Assembly: GCA_947503715.1 (NCBI GenBank)
Contig: CANNER010000002.1
Coordinates: 682,001-746,000 of the forward strand
Direction: 5' to 3'
DNA: 64,000 nt
DNA from: an uncultured Caulobacterales bacterium
GTDB taxonomy: Bacteria > Pseudomonadota > Alphaproteobacteria > Caulobacterales > Maricaulaceae
Of the stretch, positions 54,116 to 62,765 are shown in pieces. Made by a program: the position numbers and the translations under genes. Each line of letters opens with the position of its first letter. Positions within the stretch are counted from its first letter, which is position 1. The notes under the pieces were generated by a model. The model saw nothing but the letters and a program-made list of their open reading frames with translations. It ran no database searches and was not told where the DNA came from.

Positions 54116-55705
54116 ATGATCTCCGACCTTGCCATTGACCCGCTTGCTGACGCTCTGTCTGCTGATGTCTGTATTATCGGGGCGGGCGTGGCTGGGCAGA
54201 CGCTGGCCATGCGTCTGGCGAAGTCTAATCGCAAAGTCCTGCTGGTTGAGAGCGGGGGGCGGGATTTCGATGCGGAGACGCAAAAACTCTCCGACGGCGA
54301 AAATGTGGGCGAAGACTATTATGATCTCGAGACGACCCGCCTGCGCCTATTTGGCGGGACGGCGGCGATCTGGGGCGGGCGCTGTGCAGAACTCGACGCT
54401 ATAGATTTTGAGCAACGCGATTACCTGCCGCATAGTGGCTGGCCGATTACCAAAGCCGATCTCGATCCTTATTATGAAAAAGCCTATGCCGCGCTGGGAC
54501 TAGAACGGGCGGGGGAGAACCGTCTCTGGTCAACGGTTGGGCGGGCGCAGCCGGAATTTGATGCGGACAAGATTGATACTGACCTCTGGTGTTTCGATGA
54601 AAATGGCGAGCGATTTACGAATGTCTCGCGCGGGGATTTGGACCGTATGGAGATCCTGCTCAATGCGACACTGACAGAACTGGATGTGGCAAAGGATGGA
54701 GAGGTTCGAACGGCCACGCTCCAGAGTTTAAATGGAAATAAAGTCACGGTTGCTGCCAGGACATTCGTCCTCGCGGCGGGCGCGATTGAAACCATCCGCC
54801 TCCTCATGGCCGCTGTACCGAACCGTCCGGACGGTCTGGGAAATGAGACGGATCAACTTGGTCGTTTCTTTATGGAACACCCTCATGCGCGAGGCGGAGA
54901 GATTAAGCCGAAAAATCTGGGGCAATCGTTGATGGTTCTACCACGGGCCTTGCGCGTGAAGGGCAAACGTTATGCAGCATATTTGCGTCCGGCGGAGAGC
55001 TTCCAACGCGAGGCGGGCATTCTCAACACTTCTCTCAGTCTCGCGCCGCGTCGACATGAGGGCGATAAGCCGGACCTCATGCGAGCGGCCAAGGGCAAGT
55101 TGAAACACGATCTGCCAAGTACGAAATTCTGGCGCTCGACCTATAAACGATTGAAGACTTTGACCATCAAATTGCGGGAAATGACCGACCCGTGGCCCTC
55201 TGTTTTCGCGATGAAAAAGTCGCGCGGGAAGCTCGGGCTTTATGCCGTTATACGTGCGGAGCAAGCGCCCAATCCAGACAGCCGGATTACGCTATCAGAA
55301 GACAAAGACGCCCTGGGCCTGCCGCTGGCCAAGCTCGATTGGCAATATTCGGAGATTGATAAACGCAGTGTCAGGGTCCTGATGGAAACTCTGCGCGATG
55401 AATATCAACGCCTCGGTTGGGGGGAGGTTGAACTGGCTCCGTGGCTGGCCGATCAAGACCTAACATGGAAAAATGACCCGCTGATCTCCTCCCATCCGAT
55501 TGGTGGCTATCACCATATGGGCGGCACACGAATGAGCGAAACGCCCGCGACGGGCGTCGTCAATGCGGACTGCCGTCTTCATGCGTCTCCGAACCTTTAT
55601 ATCGCCAGCAGCAGCGTTTTCCCGACAGGCGGTTGGGCCAATCCGACCGTCACGATTATGGCGCTTGCCGAACGGCTAGGCGATCATATTGACGGGACCT
55701 TGTGA
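54116..55705 (+). CDS. GMC-family FAD-dependent oxidoreductase
   Basis: 529 aa. FAD-binding CIIGAGVAGQTLAMRLA near the N-terminus, substrate-domain motifs such as GTAAIWGGRCAELD, AAGAIETIRLL, and the C-terminal GMC block (HPIGGYHHMGGTRMSETPAT, IASSSVFPTGGWANPTVTIM). The catalytic His pair is likely in GGYHHMGG. Oxidises alcohols or sugars; substrate unknown. The 3' end overlaps the convergent flippase gene by 22 bp. Confidence 0.9.
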   Translation: MISDLAIDPLADALSADVCIIGAGVAGQTLAMRLAKSNRKVLLVESGGRDFDAETQKLSDGENVGEDYYDLETTRLRLFGGTAAIWGGRCAELDAIDFEQRDYLPHSGWPITKADLDPYYEKAYAALGLERAGENRLWSTVGRAQPEFDADKIDTDLWCFDENGERFTNVSRGDLDRMEILLNATLTELDVAKDGEVRTATLQSLNGNKVTVAARTFVLAAGAIETIRLLMAAVPNRPDGLGNETDQLGRFFMEHPHARGGEIKPKNLGQSLMVLPRALRVKGKRYAAYLRPAESFQREAGILNTSLSLAPRRHEGDKPDLMRAAKGKLKHDLPSTKFWRSTYKRLKTLTIKLREMTDPWPSVFAMKKSRGKLGLYAVIRAEQAPNPDSRITLSEDKDALGLPLAKLDWQYSEIDKRSVRVLMETLRDEYQRLGWGEVELAPWLADQDLTWKNDPLISSHPIGGYHHMGGTRMSETPATGVVNADCRLHASPNLYIASSSVFPTGGWANPTVTIMALAERLGDHIDGTL

Positions 55706-57075
55706 CGTTTCATCGTCAGGGTCGCCCAGATCGTGACGATGATGATTTCGAACGCGGCCCCCACGAGTGCCGCCCACCCGGCCGCGTAAATTCCGGCTGT
55801 TGAGACGAGCGTGAAGAAGGCAAAGAGATAGGCAATAATCGCGCCGCCCCTTATCCAGGCCGCGCGCCCCGGTCGCATCAGGACGTAAAAGACAGTGTAA
55901 AACGGCACCGCTGCCCCCGTCAGTGCGGCTGCGAGGAGCAGGAACACCGCTAGACCAGACGCCTTTTCAAACCCCTCGCCAAAGGCCAGTTGGATAATCG
56001 GTTCGCCAAAGACCAGCACGATAAGGGTGAGAATGAGGCTGATCCCGCCAATCACAAGAGTCGCCTTGAGGGCAACGTTTTGCAGGGCCTGAATTCGGCC
56101 TTCCGCCACGAGGCGGCTGAGTTCGGGATATAGCACTTGGTCGAAAAGCTTTGTCCCTTTGCTGAGGATTTTGGCGAATTCTTCTGCGATACGGAAAATT
56201 GCAAAGAGGGCCGGGCCGAAGACGGCCGTGACCAGCAAGCTAGGGAAATGTGTACGAAAGGCGTTAAGGGTTGAGTCGATGTTCGTCTTTACGACAAAGG
56301 GCCAAAGACCCCTATCTGTTTCGATCAAAACATTCCGCGCCTTCCAGACGGGGCGGAGGAGGCGGCGCTTATAGAGCTCTCTGATGGCTAGAAGCGGCAG
56401 CGCGATATAACTCAGCGCTGATGCCGCAAACCAAACACAGAGAAACCCCGCTACACCCCAACCCATCCACCACGCCAGGCACGCGCCGGAAAAGCGCAGA
56501 ACCGGCATGATCAGTGTCCGCAGGGCGAGGACACCAAATTTATCAAACAGCCGAAAAATCCCCGTCCCCGCATGGGTCTGCCGCAGTAGCAGGACGAGGC
56601 AGTAAAGCGTCACGTAATTCTGCAAGGTCGCGAGGGGGAGACCGTCCGCTTCCGGCCCGAATCCGGGAAAGCGGGCGGAGAGTGCGACGACGACACTGAA
56701 CAATCCGACCGCCGACCCATAAGCCAAAATGGCGGCCAAGGCGTCCAGCGTGAAGCCAAAGCGAAACAAACGTCCCAATAGTCTCGCGTCTTTATTCGAC
56801 AGGTGATCTGCGCCGAACCGGACAATGGCCTGCCAGCTTTTAAAGGTCGCGATATCCGCAAAGAACAACATATAGGCGTGGACGAAAAGAACTGTCCCGA
56901 AGGCGGCCAAATCGTCCAAGGCCCGCGCTGTGATAATAAGTGTGACGATGCCGAGCACGGATGAGATCGCCCGTGCGCCGCCCATTAATCCGGAATTGGC
57001 GAGGATACGTCCCGTCATTCCACGCGAGGATCCTGTCGAAAAATCGATGTCCTGTGCTGGAATAGGTGAGTTCAT
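55684..57075 (-). CDS. Polysaccharide flippase (MATE/Wzx-like)
   Basis: 463 aa with about 12-14 hydrophobic segments. The start (GMTGRILANSGLMGGARAIS) and the first helices match the oligosaccharide flippase / polysaccharide biosynthesis protein family, which exports lipid-linked glycans across the inner membrane. It is not next to glycosyltransferases here. Confidence 0.82.
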   Translation of the reverse strand: MNSPIPAQDIDFSTGSSRGMTGRILANSGLMGGARAISSVLGIVTLIITARALDDLAAFGTVLFVHAYMLFFADIATFKSWQAIVRFGADHLSNKDARLLGRLFRFGFTLDALAAILAYGSAVGLFSVVVALSARFPGFGPEADGLPLATLQNYVTLYCLVLLLRQTHAGTGIFRLFDKFGVLALRTLIMPVLRFSGACLAWWMGWGVAGFLCVWFAASALSYIALPLLAIRELYKRRLLRPVWKARNVLIETDRGLWPFVVKTNIDSTLNAFRTHFPSLLVTAVFGPALFAIFRIAEEFAKILSKGTKLFDQVLYPELSRLVAEGRIQALQNVALKATLVIGGISLILTLIVLVFGEPIIQLAFGEGFEKASGLAVFLLLAAALTGAAVPFYTVFYVLMRPGRAAWIRGGAIIAYLFAFFTLVSTAGIYAAGWAALVGAAFEIIIVTIWATLTMKRHKVPSI

Positions 57076-57122
57076 CTGCGCAGCCTAATTGTTCAGACTG
57101 ACGGCGTCACCTGTTTCGGAAC

Positions 57123-57782
57123 TCAGGCCGCGGGCGCGGTAAAGCGCGCGGCGAAGGTCACTTTTGTCTCATCCGCGCTGGCCTCCACGGTACCGTTCGC
57201 TTCGCGGGTCAGCATGGAGGTATAGAAGGGTTGGATGGACCGTCCGTCAAAACCGTCCTCCGGCGCTTTACCAGATAGAGCGCGATCGACCGCTGCATCG
57301 AGGCGGACTTTCGGGCCTTCGCTGACGAGTTTGAACTCGGCCGCTTCCGGTGTGCCGCGACGAGTAATCGTGACCGTACCACCACGCGGGGCGGCCTGAA
57401 CCGCCAGCATGACGAGGTTAAGCAGGATGCGCGTGCGGTCTTTCTCCACGCCGTCTGTCGCCAAGTCCCAGACGAGGTCGGGCTTCGCATCCGCGTACAT
57501 GGCGTTGGACAGGTCAATGATTTCGCTGGCCGCAATCACACCCGGCGCGGACCCGCCCGCGCCAAAGGCCAATCGCAGGAATTTTAACTTCGCCGCCGCC
57601 TGCCGTGAAGACGTCCGTACAAGCGCCATCGCGTCCTCATGCATGTCAGTATTTGAAGGGTCATCCAAAATCTCAATCGCTGTCCCCAGCGCCCCAACAG
57701 GCGAAATCAAATCATGACAAATCCGCGCGCAGAGCAGGGCGGAGAGCGAGGTCGGCGTAAGTTTGGAAATTGAGGCTGACAT
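57123..57782 (-). CDS. chpT: Histidine phosphotransferase ChpT
   Basis: 219 aa. Phospho-acceptor His23 lies in LCARICHDLISPVGAL, the ChpT signature. The C-terminal part is a degenerate GHKL-like domain without ATP-binding residues. In Caulobacter ChpT moves phosphate from the histidine kinase CckA to CtrA and CpdR. Finding it together with CtrA-type boxes supports use of this pathway here. ATG at 57782. Confidence 0.92.
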   Translation of the reverse strand: MSASISKLTPTSLSALLCARICHDLISPVGALGTAIEILDDPSNTDMHEDAMALVRTSSRQAAAKLKFLRLAFGAGGSAPGVIAASEIIDLSNAMYADAKPDLVWDLATDGVEKDRTRILLNLVMLAVQAAPRGGTVTITRRGTPEAAEFKLVSEGPKVRLDAAVDRALSGKAPEDGFDGRSIQPFYTSMLTREANGTVEASADETKVTFAARFTAPAA

Positions 57783-57879
57783 AGCGGGCGTCCTGCGAGA
57801 TTGATTCGGGTTGGAGCCAATTGTGAATCAGATGGGCGAGGGGCGCAAAGGGAAAAGTACGCCCTTCAATTCTAAGAGT

Positions 57880-58380
57880 TTAGACAAACGCATTTACAGT
57901 TAGCATTTTATTAAATCGCCATTTGAGATAAAATAAACCCAAAGGCGGGACTAGGAAACTTAAGAAAAGGGCTAAGGAGGATGATGGAGTTCTTTTACAG
58001 GCGGATTCCAAACGTTGAAAAGACTTTGTCGAAATGAGCGCAGATATAAAAAGGCCGATTGAAAGAAAGCCAAAGACCGGCAAAATTATAAGAAGAATAT
58101 TGTCGGCGGGAAGTTTCGCGGCGAATATAATGCTTATAAAAATTACTCCCATGCAGGTTCCAGATATTGCGCTTCCAATTGTTTCGAGCCTTGTGGATAA
58201 GTTAAAAGTCTCTAAATGCTTTCGCGGAACGTCTATCCAGAGGAAGACAGGAACGAGAGCGAGAAACGTCAGCACTAAAATAATTTGTCCGTCAAATAAC
58301 AGATATGGATAAATTGCGAGTATTATTGATCCGAGAGCCACGAGACCCCAGCTGATCCAAGTGATGACATTCAATATCAT
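57880..58380 (-). CDS. Hypothetical membrane protein, AT-rich
   Basis: 166 aa with four to five hydrophobic segments (WISWGLVALGSIILAIYPYL, IILVLTFLALVPVFLWI, LLIILPVFGFLSIGLFISAL and a final FLSFLVPPLGLFYLKW). A/T-rich codons compared with chpT. No motif recognised; likely an accessory gene. Confidence 0.55.
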   Translation of the reverse strand: MILNVITWISWGLVALGSIILAIYPYLLFDGQIILVLTFLALVPVFLWIDVPRKHLETFNLSTRLETIGSAISGTCMGVIFISIIFAAKLPADNILLIILPVFGFLSIGLFISALISTKSFQRLESACKRTPSSSLALFLSFLVPPLGLFYLKWRFNKMLTVNAFV

Positions 58381-58543
58381 TCAATACGAATGGGGTATTT
58401 CACTAAAAATTTTGTAAATATCTATTGAATTATAAATTTTGAATAGACCGTTTTACCCGGTGCTGGATTTTTACATTGATATCTCTAGCAATCTTAATGT
58501 GTTTATTTTCTGTCCTCTGAAATTGACTGGATTACGACACCCA

Positions 58544-58574
58544 ACAAAAAACCCTGCCTGTTTCCAAGCGGGGC
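58544..58574 (-). terminator. Terminator after the ynbE-ydbL pair
   Basis: On the minus strand, a GC-rich imperfect stem CCCCGC...GGCAGGG is followed by TTTTTTG (58544-58550). It lies 29 nt after the ydbL stop. Confidence 0.6.
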
Positions 58575-58602
58575 TGAATATTAGTTTATCTTTGCGCGGA
58601 GA

Positions 58603-58989
58603 TTACTTCTTCTTCCAGCGGCCCGAGGCGTCCTTGATATAGGTTCCGGGTGCGGCTTTTGCGAGTTGTTTTTCGCCTGTGAGCTGCGCAAAGACGGCCG
58701 TCTGGACATTGCCTTGCGAGGCGGCCTCTGTATAGGCGGATTTTCGTCTGATATTAATATCGGCCATTGCGGTACGGACGTCAGCCGATGGGTTTTGGCC
58801 GTCGACAATGCCGAGATAGCCGTCAATTTGTTCGCCAATTTCACCGCGGGCAATGGCAGCATCAACTGTCGCTTTGGAGCTGGATTGAGCATGGGCGACA
58901 TCTGTGCCGAGTGTTGTCGATAGCAGTGTCCCGCCGGCCAGAAGACCGAGCGCGGCGACAGCGCCGAAAATGAGTTTCAATTTGGCCAT
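58603..58989 (-). CDS. ydbL: YdbL-family (DUF1318) periplasmic protein
   Basis: 128 aa. Signal peptide cleaved near AHAQ. DUF1318 pattern: ATVDAAIARGEIGEQIDGYL, INIRRKSAYTEAASQG, GTYIKDASGRWKKK. In E. coli, YdbL works with YdbH and YnbE, an AsmA-like lipid-transport bridge across the envelope. Lies 26 nt after the lipoprotein gene. No ydbH homologue is adjacent here. Confidence 0.88.
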   Translation of the reverse strand: MAKLKLIFGAVAALGLLAGGTLLSTTLGTDVAHAQSSSKATVDAAIARGEIGEQIDGYLGIVDGQNPSADVRTAMADINIRRKSAYTEAASQGNVQTAVFAQLTGEKQLAKAAPGTYIKDASGRWKKK

Positions 58990-59015
58990 AACAGCCTCCT
59001 CAGATGGTGTTGGAC

Positions 59016-59207
59016 CTAGAATAGGTCCGGATTGTTCGAAATCAGATCTTCCACATCCTTGTTCAAACGGACGCGGATTTCCTGATTAATATTCACGGTC
59101 AACTCGATGCGGATCGGCTCTTTCGAGGGCACAATCTGCACTTTGGGCTGACAGGCGGCCGAGAGGGTCAGGGCCGCGACTGCGCAGAGCAGAGTTTTCG
59201 TTTTCAT
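59016..59207 (-). CDS. ynbE: YnbE-family lipoprotein
   Basis: 63 aa from the ATG at 59207. Lipobox SAAC; mature part CQPKVQIVPSKEPIRIELTV then INQEIRVRLNKDVEDLI, the YnbE family. In E. coli it extends the YdbH beta-groove to the outer membrane. Paired with ydbL, but the usual upstream ydbH is absent: the next gene upstream is divergent yceI. Confidence 0.88.
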   Translation of the reverse strand: MKTKTLLCAVAALTLSAACQPKVQIVPSKEPIRIELTVNINQEIRVRLNKDVEDLISNNPDLF

Positions 59208-59337
59208 GGCACGTCCTATCAAGTTCCGCCTGAATGTCGCATTAATAGGTCGATCAGACAATACTCATCTCTTCGTGATGTGCCATTTGCCGTTCCGGAC
59301 CGTATACAAATGTAAATATTGAAAAATGGAGCGTTCT

Positions 59338-60051
59338 ATGACCGTCTTATCCCGCATCTTGACGAAACCCCTTATCGTGGCTGCAGCCGTTGCCATGCCC
59401 CTGACGGCCTGCGGGCAGTCCTCCGACACCGGTGAAAGCCTCGCGGCGAAAGCCAAAATGGAAACCATGGTTGATGTGCCCGAAACAACGATCACCTCTG
59501 GCACTTATGCCAATGACCCCACCCATACGAGCATGGCTGTCTCACTCATCCATCTCGGTTTTGCGCCTTATGCCGTGCAGTTTGCAGATGTGGACGCGAC
59601 CCTGGATTTGGATCTTGAAAATCCTGCAAATTCCACTGTGTCGTTTGATCTGGCCGCAGACAGTGTCTTCACCAGCTATCGCGGGGATTACAAAGCGACC
59701 CATAAAAACAGCAAACATGACACGTGGGAAGAGGCCGTGGCCAAAGACTTCCTCGGCGCGGAAACGCAACCCACCATCACGTTCCGCAGCACACGGTTTG
59801 ATTATGAGGGCGGGATGACCGGTACGGTCTACGGAAACCTCGCTATGAACGGCATTACAAAGCCTGCGCAATTCGACATTGAGATCACGGGCGAGGGCCT
59901 GCACCCGTTCAATCAGAAAGAAGGCGTCGGTATTGTCGCAAAAGGCACAGTGACTCGCGCGGATTACGATATCGCGCAAAGCATGAATAATTTCCTCAGC
60001 GATGAGGTGACCATCAACTTCTCTGCTGATTTCCTGAAAGCTGCGGAATAG
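59338..60051 (+). CDS. YceI-family lipoprotein
   Basis: 237 aa from the ATG at 59338 (GGAG 6 nt before); an ATG 12 nt earlier is weaker. Lipobox LTACG. The YceI lipocalin-like barrel is visible: GTYANDPTHTSMAVSLIHLG, ANSTVSFDLAADSVFTSYRG, ITFRSTRFDYEGGMTG, VYGNLAMNGITKPAQFDIEI. Binds isoprenoids such as ubiquinone precursors. Divergent from ynbE. Confidence 0.9.
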   Translation: MTVLSRILTKPLIVAAAVAMPLTACGQSSDTGESLAAKAKMETMVDVPETTITSGTYANDPTHTSMAVSLIHLGFAPYAVQFADVDATLDLDLENPANSTVSFDLAADSVFTSYRGDYKATHKNSKHDTWEEAVAKDFLGAETQPTITFRSTRFDYEGGMTGTVYGNLAMNGITKPAQFDIEITGEGLHPFNQKEGVGIVAKGTVTRADYDIAQSMNNFLSDEVTINFSADFLKAAE

Positions 60052-60163
60052 GTTCCTTTTCAGCCTGAGTTAAAAACTCCCGTCTTTTCAGGCGGGAGGT
60101 CTTCACCTCGCCCGCGCCTTGCGATAGGGCAGTCCCGCTAATCGTCTTTTGGAGGGACCGACC

Positions 60164-61153
60164 GTGGCTGAACTTTTAACATTGGAAGCGGCATTTACGC
60201 TGCTTATGCTCGTGCTGTTGCAGGCCGTTCTAGGCTTTGACAATCTGCTCTACATTGCGATTGAATCGAACAAGGTCGGCAATGAATCGGATGCCAAGAA
60301 AGTCCGCAAATGGGGTATTGGTATTGCGGTGGCTCTGAGGATTGTCCTGCTTTTCCTCATCGTCAAACTTTTTGCGCTTCTCGCAGAACCGCTTTTCGGC
60401 ATTCACCTGAAGGGGTTTATCTACGGTGACTTCACCGCGCAGGCCCTGATTACACTCGTGGGCGGTGGGTTCATCATCTATACCGCGATTAAAGAAATTC
60501 ATCACCTTCTCCAAGTCGATCATATCGAACACTCTGAGGGCGGCGGTACGCGCACGGTCATGGGTGCGATCACACTTATCGTGTTGATGAACCTCGTTTT
60601 CTCCGTGGATTCCATTCTCTCTGCGATGGCAATTGCGAGTGTTGATGCGGCCAATATCGTGGACAGTGCGGGCGCGACCATTGCGCAGTTTAAAGGTACA
60701 ATTGTCGACTGTAAGAGCAGCCTGATTAATAATCCTGTTGCGGGTGCCGTGGGTTGTGAACCGACAAAAACCTATCAGGTGCCGCTCATGGTGATCGCGA
60801 TTCTCCTCTCAGGTCTGGCGATGATTCTGCTCGCGGACCGCGTGACGGAATTTCTGAAAAAGAACCGGATGTATCAGGTTTTGGGTCTGTTCATTCTCTT
60901 CCTCGTAGGTGTGCTGCTCGTCACTGAAGGCGCGCATTTGGCGCATCTGGAACTGTTCGGGTTCAAGATTGATGCGATGAGTAAGTCGAGCTTCTACCTC
61001 GTGGTCGGTGTCCTGGTCGTAACTGACATCATCTCCAACCGGTATCAGAAGCGTCTCTGGGCGCAGAAACAGGCGGAGATTTTAGGCACAACGGAAACAG
61101 CGGGCCAAGACGCGGTGGATGCGTTTAAGGGCAAAAAGCCGGGCGCGCACTAA
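60164..61153 (+). CDS. TerC-family integral membrane protein
   Basis: 329 aa from a GTG at 60164 with GGAGGG 7 nt upstream. Family motifs with acidic residues in helices: AVLGFDNLLYIAIESNKV and NLVFSVDSILSAMAIASV. Related proteins (Alx/TerC) export manganese or help metallate exported proteins. The long extracytoplasmic loop (SAGATIAQFKGTIVDC ... GAVGCEP) has two Cys. It overlaps the end of the regulator gene by 4 nt. A 6-bp hairpin with no T-run lies at 60077-60098. Confidence 0.9.
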   Translation: MAELLTLEAAFTLLMLVLLQAVLGFDNLLYIAIESNKVGNESDAKKVRKWGIGIAVALRIVLLFLIVKLFALLAEPLFGIHLKGFIYGDFTAQALITLVGGGFIIYTAIKEIHHLLQVDHIEHSEGGGTRTVMGAITLIVLMNLVFSVDSILSAMAIASVDAANIVDSAGATIAQFKGTIVDCKSSLINNPVAGAVGCEPTKTYQVPLMVIAILLSGLAMILLADRVTEFLKKNRMYQVLGLFILFLVGVLLVTEGAHLAHLELFGFKIDAMSKSSFYLVVGVLVVTDIISNRYQKRLWAQKQAEILGTTETAGQDAVDAFKGKKPGAH

Positions 61154-61824
61154 CCCTCGCGCGTCGCGATCCAATCAATCAACCTGGCCCGGTCGGGCAG
61201 GGTGATTTCTCCGTAACCGAGCGTGACCAACCGGTCGCGCTCGAGACGTTTTAGGGCTTGGGAGAGTGTCGTGCGTGACATGCCCAAAGTCACGGCAAGG
61301 TCCGACTGACGGCACCGGAACACCGTTTCTTCGCCCGCGGAGGTCACCAGAATGACGAGCGTTTTCGCCACGCGTTCCAAGACGGGCAGGGAGCGCATGG
61401 CCTCTACCAATTCCAATAAAATATGCGTTCGCACTAAATTCGTCCGCAGCAAAGCTTCCGTCATTTCCGGCCATGTCTCGCACAAGCGCAGGAACCGTGC
61501 GCCCGGTAATTGCCAGACTTCCGTCTCGCCCATCGCAATGACGTCATGGGTGCGGGGCAGATTCGCGAATAGCGTGAATTCTCCGAATGTCTGACCCCGA
61601 CCCAACAGGGATGTGATGACAAAAGTACCATCCGTTCGGATGACGCCAATCCGGACAGTGCCAGACCGAACAATAGACAGGCCGGGTTTCTCGTCCCCGC
61701 GATTGTGGATCATCGCGCCATCCGCATAGCGCATGGAAATTGCAGCGGATTTAACAGCGTCCACAGCCTCCGCCGAAATCGACATCAGGAAAGGTTTTGA
61801 AATATCAGATAATCGTTCAAGCAT
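61150..61824 (-). CDS. Crp/Fnr-family transcriptional regulator
   Basis: 224 aa. Cyclic-nucleotide-binding-type beta barrel at ~20-130 (NRGDEKPGLSIVRSGTVRIG, GRGQTFGEFTLFANLPRTH), then a C-terminal HTH (CRQSDLAVTLGMSRTTLSQA, LKRLERDRLVTL). No Fnr-type N-terminal Cys cluster, so not an iron-sulfur oxygen sensor. An ATTGT-N10-ACAAT dyad (61832-61851) lies just upstream and may be its own operator. Confidence 0.9.
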   Translation of the reverse strand: MLERLSDISKPFLMSISAEAVDAVKSAAISMRYADGAMIHNRGDEKPGLSIVRSGTVRIGVIRTDGTFVITSLLGRGQTFGEFTLFANLPRTHDVIAMGETEVWQLPGARFLRLCETWPEMTEALLRTNLVRTHILLELVEAMRSLPVLERVAKTLVILVTSAGEETVFRCRQSDLAVTLGMSRTTLSQALKRLERDRLVTLGYGEITLPDRARLIDWIATREG

Positions 61825-61908
61825 GACATAAATTGTAAGAAATTGAACAATCTTGTCCAGCGTTCTGTTTTAAACGACGTGTCAAATACCCGGGGAGGGA
61901 CTGCCACC

Positions 61909-62739
61909 GTGAAACCGGAAATTATCGTTGTCTTGGCAATTTTTGTCTTTTTTATTGGGATGGAGATCCTCTTTACGAGATTCTTCAAAAAAGACGGCCA
62001 AGTCAAAGGTGACGGGACTGTTGAAGTGATCGGCACATTAATGCTGACCCTGATCACACAACCGCTCGTGGTCGGGGCCGGTTTCGCGGTGGCAGCATTT
62101 TTAGCGCCCGAGCAAGTGGATGTGCTGAAAAGCTGGCCTGTTCTGGCCGTGCTCGCGCTCTTCCTCGTCTTCGATGATATGACCCAATATTGGTGGCACC
62201 GATATACGCACCGCACGCCGTGGCTCTATAATTTGCACCGCCCGCACCATCAGGCGGAATATCTCTCCATCCGTATCGTCTACCGGAATAATATCTTTTA
62301 TTATTTTCTGATGCCGGGTCTCTGGTTCACGGGCGCGCTGATTTTCCTTGGCGGCGGTTGGGTCTATGCCGGATATATCGTGGTCAAGATGACAGTAATA
62401 TATGGCGCCCATTCAGACGTTCGCTGGGATGCGCCGCTCTATAAGATCAAATGGCTCTCACCGCTCATGTGGGTCGTGGAACGCACGATCTCCACACCCG
62501 CGACGCACAGCGCCCATCACGGCAAACATGCGGATGACGGCGTGACGAATTATAAAGGCAATTACGGAAACCTGCTCTTCTTCTGGGACGTGTTGTTCGG
62601 TACGGCGAAAATCACGCGAGAATATCCGCAGGAGATGGGTGTGGAGAACCTGCCGGAGACAAGTGCGGGCGAGCAGTTATTGTGGCCGATTATTCGAGTC
62701 AGAAAAAAAGCCTCTCCCAATGTTTCAAGGGCTGTATAA
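61909..62739 (+). CDS. Sterol desaturase / fatty acid hydroxylase family protein
   Basis: 276 aa from a GTG at 61909 with GGAGGG 9 nt before; a TTG at 61843 is the outer limit. Four or five membrane helices and the eight-histidine di-iron set: WWHRYTHR, LHRPHH and HSAHHGKHADD. Hydroxylates or desaturates lipids, for example carotenoids, fatty acids or hopanoid-like substrates. Divergent from the Crp/Fnr gene. Confidence 0.9.
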   Translation: MKPEIIVVLAIFVFFIGMEILFTRFFKKDGQVKGDGTVEVIGTLMLTLITQPLVVGAGFAVAAFLAPEQVDVLKSWPVLAVLALFLVFDDMTQYWWHRYTHRTPWLYNLHRPHHQAEYLSIRIVYRNNIFYYFLMPGLWFTGALIFLGGGWVYAGYIVVKMTVIYGAHSDVRWDAPLYKIKWLSPLMWVVERTISTPATHSAHHGKHADDGVTNYKGNYGNLLFFWDVLFGTAKITREYPQEMGVENLPETSAGEQLLWPIIRVRKKASPNVSRAV

Positions 62740-62765
62740 AGCGCTTCGCTCGCGAGAAATCAGTT

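Noticed and set aside
60061-60163. Possible yybP-ykoY manganese riboswitch before the terC gene
   Set aside because: The conserved loop sequences of that riboswitch could not be found; only a plain 6-bp hairpin is present.
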